Assembly (NCBI GenBank): GCA_024698045.1
Contig: JAILRS010000023.1
Location: forward strand, 21,594-85,593
DNA: 64,000 nucleotides
Source: Selenomonadaceae bacterium
Lineage (GTDB): Bacteria; Bacillota; Negativicutes; Selenomonadales; Selenomonadaceae
Direction of reading: 5' to 3'
Position numbers and translations under genes: made by a program. How positions within the stretch are numbered: position 1 is the stretch's first letter; the number at the start of each line of letters is the position of its first letter. Below the pieces are notes generated by a model that was given only the letters and a program-made list of their open reading frames with translations, made no database searches and was not told the origin of the DNA. This document shows, one piece after another, positions 44,024 through 53,424 of this stretch.

Positions 44024-45064
44024 TTGGAAAGGTACGAGCATGGCGGACGGGTATACGACGCGAACGGCAAAATCGGTGACTGGTTGGATTTCAGTGCGAA
44101 TATAAATCCTTTGGGCTTGTCGGAAAAAATTTTGCGGACATTGGAAGAAAATTTGTGCGGCGTGGTAAATTATCCCGATCCGAATGCAACCGAATTAAAA
44201 ATTGCAATTGCCGAGCGTTACGGCGTATCGGAAAAAAATTTGGTCTTACTCAACGGCGCGGCGGAATTTTTTTATCTGTATCTAAACTTAATGCGTTACC
44301 GTCGTGTTATAATCCCCGTGCCTAGTTTCGCCGAATACGAACGGGCGGCGCGCGCTGCTCGGTGCGAAGTAAAATATTTCATGACCGACGCGGCTGATAA
44401 TTTTGCTCCGAACATTGATAAACTCTGCGCGGAAGTGACGGGAAAAGATTGCGTGATATTGGGCAGACCGAACAACCCGACGGGCAATTTGATTGCGCCC
44501 GAAAAAATTTTACGACTTGCCGAAGTCACAAATGTTTTGGTCGACGAATCTTTTATCGACTTCATCGACGCGCCGTCATTGAGAAAATTTGTATCGGCGA
44601 AAATATCGGTGGTGCAGTCGTTGACGAAAATTTTTGCAATACCCGGTTTGCGATTGGGTTTCGCGGTCGTCGCGGAAGATTTGGCGCAACGACTCAACAT
44701 GGCAAAAGATGTTTGGAACGTAAATTTTTTGGCGCAGAAAGTCGGCGCGGCGGCATTGACGGACGAAGAATATTTGAGGCAAACGCGAATGTGGTTGACG
44801 ACGGAACGGGAATATTTTATCGGGCGATTAAAGGCGATGGGCGTGGAATTCATACCGCCTTCGGTTAATTTCGTGCTGATGAAATTCCCTACGATTGACC
44901 GCGCGGAAAAAATTTTGCAGGGCTTGCGACGAGAAAAAATTTTGTTGAGGAGTTGCGGCAATTTCGTCGGGCTTGACGAATCCTATTTGCGGTCGGCTGT
45001 CCGTTCACACGATGAAAATTTACGCTTGCTTGACACGATTGAAAAATTATTGGAGGTTATGTAA
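44024..45064 (+). CDS. cobD: Threonine-phosphate decarboxylase (cobalamin aminopropanol arm)
   Basis: The 346-residue PLP enzyme is of the HisC/CobD aminotransferase fold. It starts with LERYEHGGRVYDA, the glycine-rich N-terminus typical of CobD, then WLDFSANINPLGL. The PLP-binding motifs are GRPNNPTG, the Asp in VLVDESFIDF and the lysine in SLTKIFAIPGLRLGF. CobD makes (R)-1-amino-2-propanol phosphate for the cobalamin nucleotide loop. A HisC role cannot be wholly excluded, but the N-terminus and the presence of cobU, cobQ and cbiK in the window favour CobD. The TTG at 44024 has GGGAGG upstream; the longer reading starts inside the promoter. Its stop overlaps the next ATG (TAATG). Confidence 0.82.
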   Translation: MERYEHGGRVYDANGKIGDWLDFSANINPLGLSEKILRTLEENLCGVVNYPDPNATELKIAIAERYGVSEKNLVLLNGAAEFFYLYLNLMRYRRVIIPVPSFAEYERAARAARCEVKYFMTDAADNFAPNIDKLCAEVTGKDCVILGRPNNPTGNLIAPEKILRLAEVTNVLVDESFIDFIDAPSLRKFVSAKISVVQSLTKIFAIPGLRLGFAVVAEDLAQRLNMAKDVWNVNFLAQKVGAAALTDEEYLRQTRMWLTTEREYFIGRLKAMGVEFIPPSVNFVLMKFPTIDRAEKILQGLRREKILLRSCGNFVGLDESYLRSAVRSHDENLRLLDTIEKLLEVM

Positions 45065-46281
45065 TGATTCATGTTTGTTTCGGTTTGTACGACAAATCAG
45101 GGAAATATTCCAAATTCGTCGGCGCAACTATGGCGTCGATATTCGAGAAAACTTCTTCGCTTGTTACGATTCACATTTTGCATGATGCAACTTTGACGAA
45201 TGACAACCGCGACAAATTTTCTTATTTGGCAGGGCGATACGGTCAGCACGTGAAATTTTACGACGTCGAGAAAATTTGTCCCGAAGAAATTGCCTTTCTT
45301 CATGAAAAATTGGCAGACAAGATAAACAGTCGTTTCAGTGTAGGAACATTTTATCGGCTGTTAATGAAAAAAATTCTTGCGCCGTTAGGAATCGAAAAGG
45401 TAATTTATTTGGACGCCGATATAATCGTCAATTTGGATATCGCAGAACTTTGGCAGCAGGACTTGAAAAATCTTCCGTTGGCGGCAGTACCCGAAGAAAT
45501 TGCGACTCTCGGCTATATGATTCACGAAAAATATGTGTTTAAAAAGAATTTTGTCAATCCGAAAAATTATTTTTGTGCCGGTGTTATCGTCTTTAATCTT
45601 AATGTTATCAGTGAAAATTTTTTCCGCGACGGTGTACAATTCCTTTTAGATTACCCTGCTTGCGAATCTCACGATCAAGATATTTTGAATGCATTTTTCT
45701 CGGAAAATTACTTGAAGCTCGACCAGAAATTTGATTCGTTCGTTCAGGCTGACAGACGCAGAAAATTCCCCGTGGTTAAAAAAATTTATCATTATGCAGG
45801 GCGTTGTATCGAATTGAAATTGGACGAACCGTATAATCGTTTGTTTATGGATATGTTCGCTCTGACACCGTGGTTTAACGTCGAGACCTTGAGTAGAATC
45901 GGCGAAGGGTTCCGCGCCTCCAACGATACTTTTAACAATTTATTTCAGCAGTATGTAAAATTTTGTCTGGATCATCGCCGCGTCTTTTTGGTTGACGAAG
46001 CGAATCTTAATGCCGTCAAAGTTATTTTCGATATCCGCGACGACGAAAAAATTATCATACTCAAAGACCAAAACTCGATTATCGAATTTATGACTATGAT
46101 GCGTAATCAACGCAAGCAGAAATTTTTCATTACTTGCTTGACAAATTACGAGTCAGTAAAAATTTTATTGGGGCAAAACGGTTTCGCAGAGTTTAAAGAT
46201 TATGTTAACGGCATGTTTTTCTTGACACGTGCGCAGGCTAATTTTTCGCGTCCCGAATGGGATTTAATCAACAACATGTGA
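45064..46281 (+). CDS. GT8-family glycosyltransferase
   Basis: The 405-residue protein has a GT-A fold of family 8 (LPS galactosyl/glucosyl-transferase type). The N-terminal strand is MIHVCFGLYDKSGKYSKF, the metal and sugar-nucleotide DXD motif is YLDADIIVN near residue 120, and a second metal-binding region is HYAGR near 245. A C-terminal extension of about 120 residues has no recognised motif. It overlaps the cobD stop by one base, so the two are translated from one message, although cobalamin and glycan synthesis are unrelated. The acceptor is unknown; LPS core or surface protein are possible. Confidence 0.85.
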   Translation: MIHVCFGLYDKSGKYSKFVGATMASIFEKTSSLVTIHILHDATLTNDNRDKFSYLAGRYGQHVKFYDVEKICPEEIAFLHEKLADKINSRFSVGTFYRLLMKKILAPLGIEKVIYLDADIIVNLDIAELWQQDLKNLPLAAVPEEIATLGYMIHEKYVFKKNFVNPKNYFCAGVIVFNLNVISENFFRDGVQFLLDYPACESHDQDILNAFFSENYLKLDQKFDSFVQADRRRKFPVVKKIYHYAGRCIELKLDEPYNRLFMDMFALTPWFNVETLSRIGEGFRASNDTFNNLFQQYVKFCLDHRRVFLVDEANLNAVKVIFDIRDDEKIIILKDQNSIIEFMTMMRNQRKQKFFITCLTNYESVKILLGQNGFAEFKDYVNGMFFLTRAQANFSRPEWDLINNM

Positions 46282-46289
46282 GGGGCGGC

Positions 46290-46402
46290 ACTTTCAGTCG
46301 TTACCGAAAGTATACAAAGTCAAGCACCATCGTTACAAGCGCGGTCATTAATTACGGTTAATGAAAACTTTGTCGCGACAATTGGATGCAACATCACGTT
46401 GC
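46290..46402 (+). promoter_or_regulatory. Structured leader upstream of the cation efflux gene
   Basis: Four hairpins follow each other: ACTTTC/GAAAGT (46290-46311), TCATTAA/TTAATGA (46345-46364), TGTCGCGACA (46371-46380) and GCAAC/GTTGC (46388-46402). The position before a metal transporter suggests a metal-responsive leader. I could not match it to the NiCo (czcD) or Mn (yybP-ykoY) riboswitch consensus by eye. Confidence 0.4.
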
Positions 46403-46465
46403 CCTTCTCGTCAAGGTTCAATCATCATGACTATAGCGATTAATTTGTTCTGTAGGAGTTTTAAT

Positions 46466-47596
46466 TTGGAAAAATTTTTTAACCTGTCTAACCGCGAAAC
46501 TTACGGCAAATTCGTAAGTGCAGTCGGTATCTTCGTCAATCTGCTGTTAAGCGTCGTAAAAATTGCCATCGGTTATTTTAGCGGCGCGCTCTCTATTCTT
46601 GCCGACGGCTTTAACAATTTATCCGATATCGGCAATTCTTTGGTTATGCTGTTCGGATTTAAAGTTGCGTCGAAACCTGCGGACGAAGAACATCCCTTCG
46701 GGCACGGACGCGCGGAATATTTGGCAGGTCTTTTTATTGCCGCGGTCATGATTTTTGTCGGCGGTAAATTACTTTGGGAATCGGTCAACAATATCATGGA
46801 GCCCGAAGAAATTACGGCGGATAATGTTACTTTATTGGTGTTGGTTATTTCCGTTGCGATGAAATTTCTGTTGGGGATTTTCTACAAACACGCTGCGCAG
46901 AAAATAAATTCGGAAATGGTACGGGCGGCGGCTCTTGACAGTTTCACCGATTGTCTTGCCACTGCCGCAGTTTTAGTCTCAATAATCGTTTGGCTCAAAT
47001 TCGGAATCAATATCGACGGTGCGGCCGGTGTTTTCGTTTCCATGTTCATCATGCGCGGCGGTTTAATTTCTCTCAACGAAATTTTGGCATTGCTTTTGGG
47101 CAATAAACCCGATACGAAGTTGATAGAGGAAATAAAAGCGACGGTAAAGGAAAGTCCGGAAATTTTGGGCGTCCATGATTTGATAATTCACAACTACGGA
47201 GCGAAAAGACTGTTCGTATCAATGCACGTGGAAATACCCGCGACCTTCGATTTGTTGACGGCTCATGAAATTGTTGACAAGGTAGAAAACAAATTGAAAT
47301 TCAAATTCGATATATCGGTAACATTGCATGTCGACCCCGTAGTGCAAAATGATGCGGCATTTGACGAACATAAAGCATTAGCGGAAAAAATTTTGTCGGA
47401 GATAAGTCCGGATTTATCAATGCATGACTTTCGAGTGTTGCCGTATAAAACGGGCAGGAAATTGATTTTTGATGTTAAAGTCCCCGAAAATTTTCCGCTG
47501 AGCGATAGGGAATTGCGCAAAGAATTTCAGAGGCGATTAATAAAGTTACACTTCAACGACCGCGCAATAATCAACTTGGATCATCAATATTGTTGA
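46466..47596 (+). CDS. Cation diffusion facilitator family efflux transporter
   Basis: The 376-residue CDF protein exports divalent cations (Zn, Fe, Mn, Co or Ni) against protons. Six membrane helices include LSILADGFNNLSDIGNS, with the first metal-binding D-x3-D, and AAALDSFTDCLATAAV, with the second. The loop HPFGHGRAEY is a family signature. The cytoplasmic domain runs from about 215 to the end and is longer than minimal members, with an extra C-terminal segment of about 90 residues. The TTG at 46466 behind TAGGAG is the likely start; longer in-frame readings run back into the structured leader. Metal specificity is not readable. Confidence 0.88.
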   Translation: MEKFFNLSNRETYGKFVSAVGIFVNLLLSVVKIAIGYFSGALSILADGFNNLSDIGNSLVMLFGFKVASKPADEEHPFGHGRAEYLAGLFIAAVMIFVGGKLLWESVNNIMEPEEITADNVTLLVLVISVAMKFLLGIFYKHAAQKINSEMVRAAALDSFTDCLATAAVLVSIIVWLKFGINIDGAAGVFVSMFIMRGGLISLNEILALLLGNKPDTKLIEEIKATVKESPEILGVHDLIIHNYGAKRLFVSMHVEIPATFDLLTAHEIVDKVENKLKFKFDISVTLHVDPVVQNDAAFDEHKALAEKILSEISPDLSMHDFRVLPYKTGRKLIFDVKVPENFPLSDRELRKEFQRRLIKLHFNDRAIINLDHQYC

Positions 47597-47735
47597 GGCG
47601 GAAATTTTACCGCAACCGTCTGTCATAAATGTCATTGATAATTTTATTTACCTTGAAGGATTTTTATCGGCGGCAACAAATAACAAAACCAATTACGAAA
47701 AATTTTGATTTTGTTTTTGTTTTGGAGGAGTAAAG

Positions 47736-49196
47736 ATGTCGCAATTCGATAAAAGAAATTTGTCAATGATGATGGATTTTTACGAGATGACAATGGCGAA
47801 CGGCTACTTTGTCAACGGCGGCGAAGATGCACGCGTTGTCTTTGATGTGTTCTATCGTCGCAATCCCGATGGCGGCGGTTTTGCAATCTTCGCAGGTCTC
47901 GAACAAATAATCGAGTACGTGGAGAACATGCATTTCAGTGATGAGGATATCGAATATCTGCGCGAACAGAAAATTTTCAACGAGAACTTTTTGACCGGTC
48001 TGAAGGATTTTCATTTCACGGGCGATATTTACGCATTCCCCGAAGGAACAGTAATGTATCCGAATGAACCGTGTATGACGATTGTGGCGAATCTGATAGA
48101 CGCTCAACTTGTAGAGACTGCGATATTGGCGCAGGTGAATCATCAATCGTTGATAGCGACGAAGGCACGGCGAATAGTCCGCTCGGCCGAGGGGCGTATG
48201 GTATCGGATTTCGGGGCGCGTCGTGCTCATAATATGGATGCGGCGATTTACGGAGCACGTGCGGCATTTCTGGGCGGCGTCGACGGTACCGCAACCGTTT
48301 CCGCCGGTAAAATGTTCGGCATACCCGTTAACGGGACGATGGCGCACAGTTGGGTAATGTATTTCGGTAATGACTTTGACGCGTTCAAAAAATACGCCGA
48401 AGTTTATCCCGATTCAACCGTCCTGCTTGTCGATACTTATGATGTAATTCATAGCGGCGTACCTGCTGCAATTCGTCTTGCCAAAGAAATTTTAGAGCCG
48501 CAGGGAAAAAGATTGCGCGGCGTGCGGATTGATTCGGGCGACTTGGCTTATCTGTCAAAGAAAGTTCGCAAGATGTTGGATAATGCCGGCTTGAACGATT
48601 GCAAAATAATTGTCTCAAACAGTCTTGATGAATTTACGATAATGTCGTTACTCAAACAGGGCGCGGAGATTGACAGTTTCGGCGTCGGCGAAAGATTGAT
48701 AACGGCGAAAAGTGAACCTGTCTTTGGTGCGGTTTATAAAATCGTGGCTGTGGAGGAAGACGGCAAATTTGTTCCGCGAATTAAAGTAAGCGAGAATGTC
48801 GAGAAAATCACGAATCCGGGCGTAAAGAGTATTTATCGCGTCTACAACGATGAGCAACACGCAGTAGCGGATTTAATCGCGCTGTTTGATGAACCCGTCG
48901 ACATGTCGAAACCTTTCCGCTATATAGATCCCGTAGAGCCGTGGAAAAATCGTTCGTTCAAAAATTGTACGGTGAAAAAACTTTCGCGGCTGTACGTCAA
49001 GAACGGTAAGCGCGTCGAAAATCTCCCTACGCTTCATGAAATTCGCGACTATGTTAAATCTCAACTCGATAAAGAGATTTGGGAGGAAGAACAGCGCTTT
49101 GAAAATCCGCACCGTCATTATTTGGATATGACACCCGATTATTACGATATGAAGATGTCATTGCTGCATAAAACTCGTTCAAAAATCGAGGGCTGA
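47736..49196 (+). CDS. pncB: Nicotinate phosphoribosyltransferase
   Basis: The 486-residue NAPRTase converts nicotinate and PRPP into nicotinate mononucleotide, salvaging NAD. It begins DFYEMTMANGYF, the family opening, and has the phosphorylated histidine in GTMAHSWVM, the phosphate loop SNSLDEF and GVGERLITAKSEPVFGAVYK. Length and end (cysteine-poor, DYYDMKMSLLHKTRSKIEG) fit the Firmicute type. GGAGGAG precedes the ATG. It is monocistronic with a bidirectional terminator. Confidence 0.95.
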   Translation: MSQFDKRNLSMMMDFYEMTMANGYFVNGGEDARVVFDVFYRRNPDGGGFAIFAGLEQIIEYVENMHFSDEDIEYLREQKIFNENFLTGLKDFHFTGDIYAFPEGTVMYPNEPCMTIVANLIDAQLVETAILAQVNHQSLIATKARRIVRSAEGRMVSDFGARRAHNMDAAIYGARAAFLGGVDGTATVSAGKMFGIPVNGTMAHSWVMYFGNDFDAFKKYAEVYPDSTVLLVDTYDVIHSGVPAAIRLAKEILEPQGKRLRGVRIDSGDLAYLSKKVRKMLDNAGLNDCKIIVSNSLDEFTIMSLLKQGAEIDSFGVGERLITAKSEPVFGAVYKIVAVEEDGKFVPRIKVSENVEKITNPGVKSIYRVYNDEQHAVADLIALFDEPVDMSKPFRYIDPVEPWKNRSFKNCTVKKLSRLYVKNGKRVENLPTLHEIRDYVKSQLDKEIWEEEQRFENPHRHYLDMTPDYYDMKMSLLHKTRSKIEG

Positions 49197-49222
49197 CGTA
49201 ACAAAGATAACCGAAATAAAAA

Positions 49223-49265
49223 GGCGAGCACCGAGAAAATTTTTCCCGATGTTCGCCCGTTTTTT
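49223..49265. terminator. Bidirectional terminator between pncB and the DUF192 gene
   Basis: GGCGAGCACCG pairs with CGATGTTCGCC (two wobble positions). T-runs flank it on both strands. Confidence 0.8.
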
Positions 49266-49274
49266 ATGTCGAAT

Positions 49275-49607
49275 TTATTTACGGCTGAATTTTTGCCCGA
49301 CGCTTAAATTGAATTTATCTGCGGAACCGCGCGGCAATTCCAAAGCAGCCCACGCGCCGAAACAAATACTCATACCGAGCCAAGGAGTCAAATCGCGCAC
49401 AATCTTTTTAATACAAAGACTTTTGTCGAGATAAACGACGTCAATAGCGAAACGCATAAACATCATGTGGACGCTGTTACACGGAGCAATAAGAAGTCCG
49501 CGCCCTTCGTCGAGATTTTTACGGAACATCAAACCGCGCAATCGCTTGAAAAAATTATCCGCCGTCTCAACTTCAATCGTCTTGTCGTTGATAAAAAATT
49601 TCTCCAT
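49275..49607 (-). CDS. DUF192 family protein
   Basis: The 110-residue protein matches DUF192: RLRGLMFRKNLDEGRGLLI, then the core CNSVHMMFMRFAIDVVYLD and WLGMSICFGAWAALELPRG. The family has a small beta-barrel fold, and no biochemical role is established. Many members carry a signal peptide; this one does not. It lies 6 nt downstream of the zinc-ribbon gene on the same strand, so the two are co-transcribed. Confidence 0.85.
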   Translation of the reverse strand: MEKFFINDKTIEVETADNFFKRLRGLMFRKNLDEGRGLLIAPCNSVHMMFMRFAIDVVYLDKSLCIKKIVRDLTPWLGMSICFGAWAALELPRGSADKFNLSVGQKFSRK

Positions 49608-49613
49608 GAAAAT

Positions 49614-50033
49614 TTATCCCATAATCTTGGCGAAGGCAAGAACAGCCAAACCTACAGCCAGAATGAAAAACAGAATCGGCAAAGCAATAAAGAAAGTCAA
49701 AGCGGCGAAGGCAACGAAGATTAAAGCCGCAGCGGCTTGAGCAATACGATTGCCGCCGATAACCGCGCGGACAAATGATGTGATTGCGCGTGTCAAAAAG
49801 TTGGAGCCGCCGAAGTTAATTGAAAAACCGTTGGCGCGATAAGTTCGTTTTTGATCTCGAGAATTATCGTAAGAGGAACGCGAATTGTCGGAGCCTGCGT
49901 CAATGGTCACGCCGTTAAAAAAAGTTTTTTCGGTCGGTGTCATTTCGCGGACATTCCCCTCGGTATTTTCGTAGCCGCAGAAATTACAGCGCATCGAGCC
50001 GGTTAACTCCTTGCCGCAACGTCTACATTGCAT
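49614..50033 (-). CDS. Zinc-ribbon membrane protein of unknown function
   Basis: The 139-residue protein has an N-terminal zinc ribbon with two Cys pairs (CRRC, CNFC in the first 20 residues), a Ser/Asp/Arg-rich linker and one or two hydrophobic segments at the C-terminus (about 95-137, AAAALIFVAFAALTFFIALP). This layout suggests a membrane-anchored protein with a cytoplasmic metal finger. I do not recognise a named family. AGGAG lies 10 nt before the ATG at 50033; an earlier GTG is too close to the SD. Confidence 0.7.
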   Translation of the reverse strand: MQCRRCGKELTGSMRCNFCGYENTEGNVREMTPTEKTFFNGVTIDAGSDNSRSSYDNSRDQKRTYRANGFSINFGGSNFLTRAITSFVRAVIGGNRIAQAAAALIFVAFAALTFFIALPILFFILAVGLAVLAFAKIMG

Positions 50034-50096
50034 TGCAATCACGCTCCTAAAAATTCTTTGGGCGATTTTACCACAATCACCGCCCGATAATCAACG

Positions 50097-50864
50097 TCAA
50101 TCAAAATTCTGCTCAAGTTTGTCGATATAAAGCTTGCGGAAAATCTCAAAAGAGCCGAGCCCGTTTTTATCGAGGCGTACGCGATAACCCTGCGCAATCA
50201 AACGATTGAGCCAAGAGTTATCGTCTTCGCCGGCAATATCTTCGGCAACGTGAACACCGCCGTTAAAGAGTAGGGGTGCCAGTAAAATTTTTTCCGCACG
50301 GGAATTTTTGAGCCGCGTCAAAACGTCGGCAAAATTCGGGGTATCGGTCTCCTCGATTACTCCGATGTGAGTATTGTTATCGGCAAGTCGTTGCAAATTT
50401 TCGTAGACGGGATTATGACGATGCGGCGAACCGTGCCCGATAAGAATCAAATCTTCGTCTTCGGCACGTGCGAAACATTTCAACACTGTATCGAAAATTT
50501 TTTTGTCGAAAGGCGTTGAGCAATCGGCGGTTAACAACGGTGAAATTACTTTGACGTCATCAGCCGCGCAAATTTTTATCTTGATATCGAATTCTTCGCC
50601 GGGTGTCAAATGTGTCGGCAACAAGAAAATTTTTTTATATCCGTCTCTGCGCAGATTGGAAATTTCTTCGGTCGGTGTCGTCATTGAAATTCCGCGCCGT
50701 GCCAATTTGCGAATCATGAAGTTAGAAGTAAAAGCCTGCCGCAATTCAATCGCGGGAAATTTTTCCCGAATTTCTTCCGCCAATCGCCCGAAAGTTTTTT
50801 CGCGAATTTCATCATCTGCCGAACCGAATGTAGTTAATAAGATTGCAGTCTTAGGCGTTGTCAA
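50097..50864 (-). CDS. cbiK: Sirohydrochlorin cobaltochelatase (anaerobic)
   Basis: The 255-residue CbiK inserts cobalt into sirohydrochlorin, the entry step of the anaerobic cobalamin pathway. It starts AILLTTFGSADDE and has the metal-binding histidines in LIGHGSPH and in NGGVHVAEDIAGEDDNSW, a CbiK feature. No signal peptide, so it acts in the cytoplasm. The TTG start at 50864 lies inside the end of glmM (14-nt overlap) with GGAGG in front, so translation is coupled to glmM. Pairing with a cell-wall gene is unusual; the other cobalamin genes are at 44 and 62-64 kb. Confidence 0.88.
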   Translation of the reverse strand: MTTPKTAILLTTFGSADDEIREKTFGRLAEEIREKFPAIELRQAFTSNFMIRKLARRGISMTTPTEEISNLRRDGYKKIFLLPTHLTPGEEFDIKIKICAADDVKVISPLLTADCSTPFDKKIFDTVLKCFARAEDEDLILIGHGSPHRHNPVYENLQRLADNNTHIGVIEETDTPNFADVLTRLKNSRAEKILLAPLLFNGGVHVAEDIAGEDDNSWLNRLIAQGYRVRLDKNGLGSFEIFRKLYIDKLEQNFD

Positions 50865-52203
50865 TTTTTTCAACCTCCGCCGCAATCTTGTTACAAATTC
50901 TGTTCAGCTGATTTCTGTCGGGACCTTCAGCCATAACGCGAATTAATTGTTCTGTGCCCGAAGGACGTACCAAAATTCTACCGTTTTTGCCCAATTCCGT
51001 TTCACCTTCGGCTATCGCGATTTTAACCGATTCGGCATTTTGACAGCGTTCGCGATCTTTCACACGGACGTTAATCAATACCTGCGGATAAGTAGTCATC
51101 AAACCGTTAAGCTCACTTGATTTGGCGTTGAATTTTTTCATGGCGGTAAGGACTTGCAAAGCGGTAATCAAGCCGTCGCCCGTAGTTGAGTAGTCGGAAA
51201 AAATAATGTGCCCGGATTGTTCGCCGCCGAGCCTGTGATTATTCGCCAACATATTTTCTAAAACGTATCTGTCACCTACCGCGGTAATTTCACTTTCCAA
51301 ACCCAATTCGTCCAAAGCTTGACGGAAGCCGATATTTGACATGACGGTAGTAACGACGGTTTTATCGGGCAACGCGTCAACGTCCATCATCAATTTTGCG
51401 CAGATAATCATGATGTGATCGCCGTCAATGACATTGCCTACCTCGTCAATGCAAAGGCAGCGATCTGCGTCGCCGTCGTGAGCAATTCCGATATCGGCAT
51501 GATTGCGCAGGACTTCAAGCCGTAAATTTTCCATATGCGTCGAGCCGCAACAATCATTGATGTTAATGCCGTTGGGCTTATCGCCGATTAAAATCACTTC
51601 CGCGCCCAATCTTTCCAAAACCGTCGGCATAGCTTTATAAGCCGCACCGTTTGCGCAATCCAAAACAATTCTCATGCCGTCAAATCGTTCGCTGGTCGTA
51701 TTCATCACGAAACTGATGTAGTCTTCGATAAGATTCCTGCGTCTTTCGATTTTGCCGATTTCTTCGCCCGTCGGACGATTGAAATTTTTATTCTCCTCAA
51801 TGTCGCGGACAATCTGTTCTATTTCGTCTTCAACCTTGTCGGGAAGTTTATAACCGTTGCCGCCGAAAAATTTTATACCGTTGTCGTGAAACGGATTATG
51901 TGATGCGCTGATGACAATGCCTGCTACCGCGTGAAGTTTTCTTGCGAGATAGGCGACTGCAGGAGTAGGAATTACATCCGCCAAAATCGCGTGACCTCCT
52001 GCCGAACAAATTCCCGCGACAAGTGCCGCCTGTAACATTTCGCCGGAAATTCTTGTGTCTCGTCCGATTAAAATATGCGGTCTTCCTTCGGAATGTTCAC
52101 CGAAATAAATGGTTGCCGCCCGTCCCATTCGATATGCCAATTCGGGCGTAAGTTCGCTGTTTGCTTTTCCGCGTACGCCGTCGGTTCCGAATAATCTTGC
52201 CAT
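50851..52203 (-). CDS. glmM: Phosphoglucosamine mutase
   Basis: The 450-residue enzyme interconverts glucosamine-6-phosphate and glucosamine-1-phosphate for UDP-GlcNAc synthesis. Motifs: MARLFGTDGVRG at the start, the phosphoserine loop ISASHNPFHDNGIKFF near residue 100, the Mg loop DGDADRC and the phosphate-binding RPSGTEQLIRVMAEG near the end. The ATG at 52203 behind GGAGG is favoured over a GTG two codons earlier. cbiK overlaps its 3' end. UDP-GlcNAc made from its product is also the donor for GT41-type enzymes such as the one at 18.6 kb. Confidence 0.96.
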   Translation of the reverse strand: MARLFGTDGVRGKANSELTPELAYRMGRAATIYFGEHSEGRPHILIGRDTRISGEMLQAALVAGICSAGGHAILADVIPTPAVAYLARKLHAVAGIVISASHNPFHDNGIKFFGGNGYKLPDKVEDEIEQIVRDIEENKNFNRPTGEEIGKIERRRNLIEDYISFVMNTTSERFDGMRIVLDCANGAAYKAMPTVLERLGAEVILIGDKPNGININDCCGSTHMENLRLEVLRNHADIGIAHDGDADRCLCIDEVGNVIDGDHIMIICAKLMMDVDALPDKTVVTTVMSNIGFRQALDELGLESEITAVGDRYVLENMLANNHRLGGEQSGHIIFSDYSTTGDGLITALQVLTAMKKFNAKSSELNGLMTTYPQVLINVRVKDRERCQNAESVKIAIAEGETELGKNGRILVRPSGTEQLIRVMAEGPDRNQLNRICNKIAAEVEKIDNA

Positions 52204-52283
52204 TGACACTACCTCCGATAAAATTTTTATTCCGATAATTTTAGCCGTTATTGCCGTTTAAAGCAACCTCAACAGTAAAGCTC

Positions 52284-52311
52284 TTGACAATATCCGCCGC
52301 ACAAGTACAAT
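52284..52311 (+). promoter_or_regulatory. Promoter of asd
   Basis: TTGACA (52284-52289), 16 nt, TACAAT (52306-52311); the start codon is about 35 nt downstream. Confidence 0.7.
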
Positions 52312-52345
52312 GACGATTGAAACTTTTTAGGGAGGAACAACATTG

Positions 52346-53377
52346 ATGAAGAAATATAACACGGCGATAGTCGGCGCAACGGGCGCAGTCGGTCAGGAAT
52401 TTTTGAAACTAATCGAGGAGCGTAATTTCCCCTTCGGTGAATTGAAAATGCTTGCGTCGGCGCGTTCGGCAGGTAAAAAAATAAATTTCATGGGCAAAGA
52501 TTATACGGTCGAGGAAACTACGGAAAAATCTTTTGACGGTGTACAGATTGCACTTTTCGCAGGCGGCGCGGCAAGTAAATTATTTGCTCCCGCGGCGGTC
52601 AAAGCCGGTGCGGTCGTCATCGATAACTCTTCAAATTTCCGTATGGATCCCGAAGTGCCTTTGGTTGTACCCGAAGTAAATCCGCAAGCAATCAGAAGAC
52701 ACAAGGGCATTATCGCGAATCCTAATTGCTCGACGATTATTATGGTTATGGCACTCAAACCGCTGTATGATTTGTCGCATATCAAGAGAATTGTAGTATC
52801 GACGTATCAAGCGGTATCGGGCGCAGGTCGCGAGGGCATGGATGAATTGAAAAATCAGCTCGAGGCATTGGCACGCGGCGAAGAAGTTTCCGCTAAAATT
52901 TTGCCCGTCGCCTCGCTCGACAAACATTATCAAATTGCCTCCAATCTCCTTCCGCAAATCGACGTCTTCAAAGAAAATCTCTACACTAAAGAAGAAATGA
53001 AGATGATTGACGAAACGAAAAAGATTATGGAAGACTATACCATGAAAATTACGGCGACAACGGTGCGCGTACCCGTCTACCGCAGTCATGCAGAAAGCGT
53101 CAACATTGAATTTGAAGATGAAGTGTCTGTGGAATCGGCGCGCGATGCTTTGGCGAAATTTGACGGCGTAATTTTGCGCGATAATCCCGACGAAATGATT
53201 TACCCGCAACCTTTGGAAACTTCCGGCAAAGATGATGTCGAAGTCGGCCGTATTCGTAAAGACTTTTCGATTGAACACGGCTTGAATCTTTGGGTATGCG
53301 GAGATCAGATTCGTAAGGGCGCGGCACTCAACGCATTGCAAATCGCCGAATACATGATTAACAACGATTTGATTTGA
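52346..53377 (+). CDS. asd: Aspartate-semialdehyde dehydrogenase
   Basis: The 343-residue enzyme reduces aspartyl phosphate to aspartate semialdehyde, feeding lysine, diaminopimelate, threonine and methionine synthesis. NADP-binding AIVGATGAVGQEF is at the N-terminus; the catalytic cysteine is in NPNCSTI near residue 129 and the histidine in YRSHAESVN. SD GGAGG precedes both a TTG (52343) and the ATG (52346); the ATG is given. No lysine riboswitch is visible in the short leader. Confidence 0.95.
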   Translation: MKKYNTAIVGATGAVGQEFLKLIEERNFPFGELKMLASARSAGKKINFMGKDYTVEETTEKSFDGVQIALFAGGAASKLFAPAAVKAGAVVIDNSSNFRMDPEVPLVVPEVNPQAIRRHKGIIANPNCSTIIMVMALKPLYDLSHIKRIVVSTYQAVSGAGREGMDELKNQLEALARGEEVSAKILPVASLDKHYQIASNLLPQIDVFKENLYTKEEMKMIDETKKIMEDYTMKITATTVRVPVYRSHAESVNIEFEDEVSVESARDALAKFDGVILRDNPDEMIYPQPLETSGKDDVEVGRIRKDFSIEHGLNLWVCGDQIRKGAALNALQIAEYMINNDLI

Positions 53378-53424
53378 CTATAGCCGTCAACGATAATCAC
53401 AACGCTAACGGAATAAAAGTTACC

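Noticed and set aside
44024..45064. Histidinol-phosphate aminotransferase (HisC)
   Set aside because: The fold is shared, but the HGGRVYDA N-terminus and other cobalamin genes nearby favour CobD; no his genes are present.
50050..50096. Terminator after cbiK (GGGCG/CGCCC hairpin)
   Set aside because: The stem is short with mismatches and no T-run follows; it could as well be part of a weak promoter for the zinc-ribbon gene.
52284..52345. Lysine riboswitch upstream of asd
   Set aside because: The leader from promoter to start codon is only about 30 nt, too short for the lysine aptamer.
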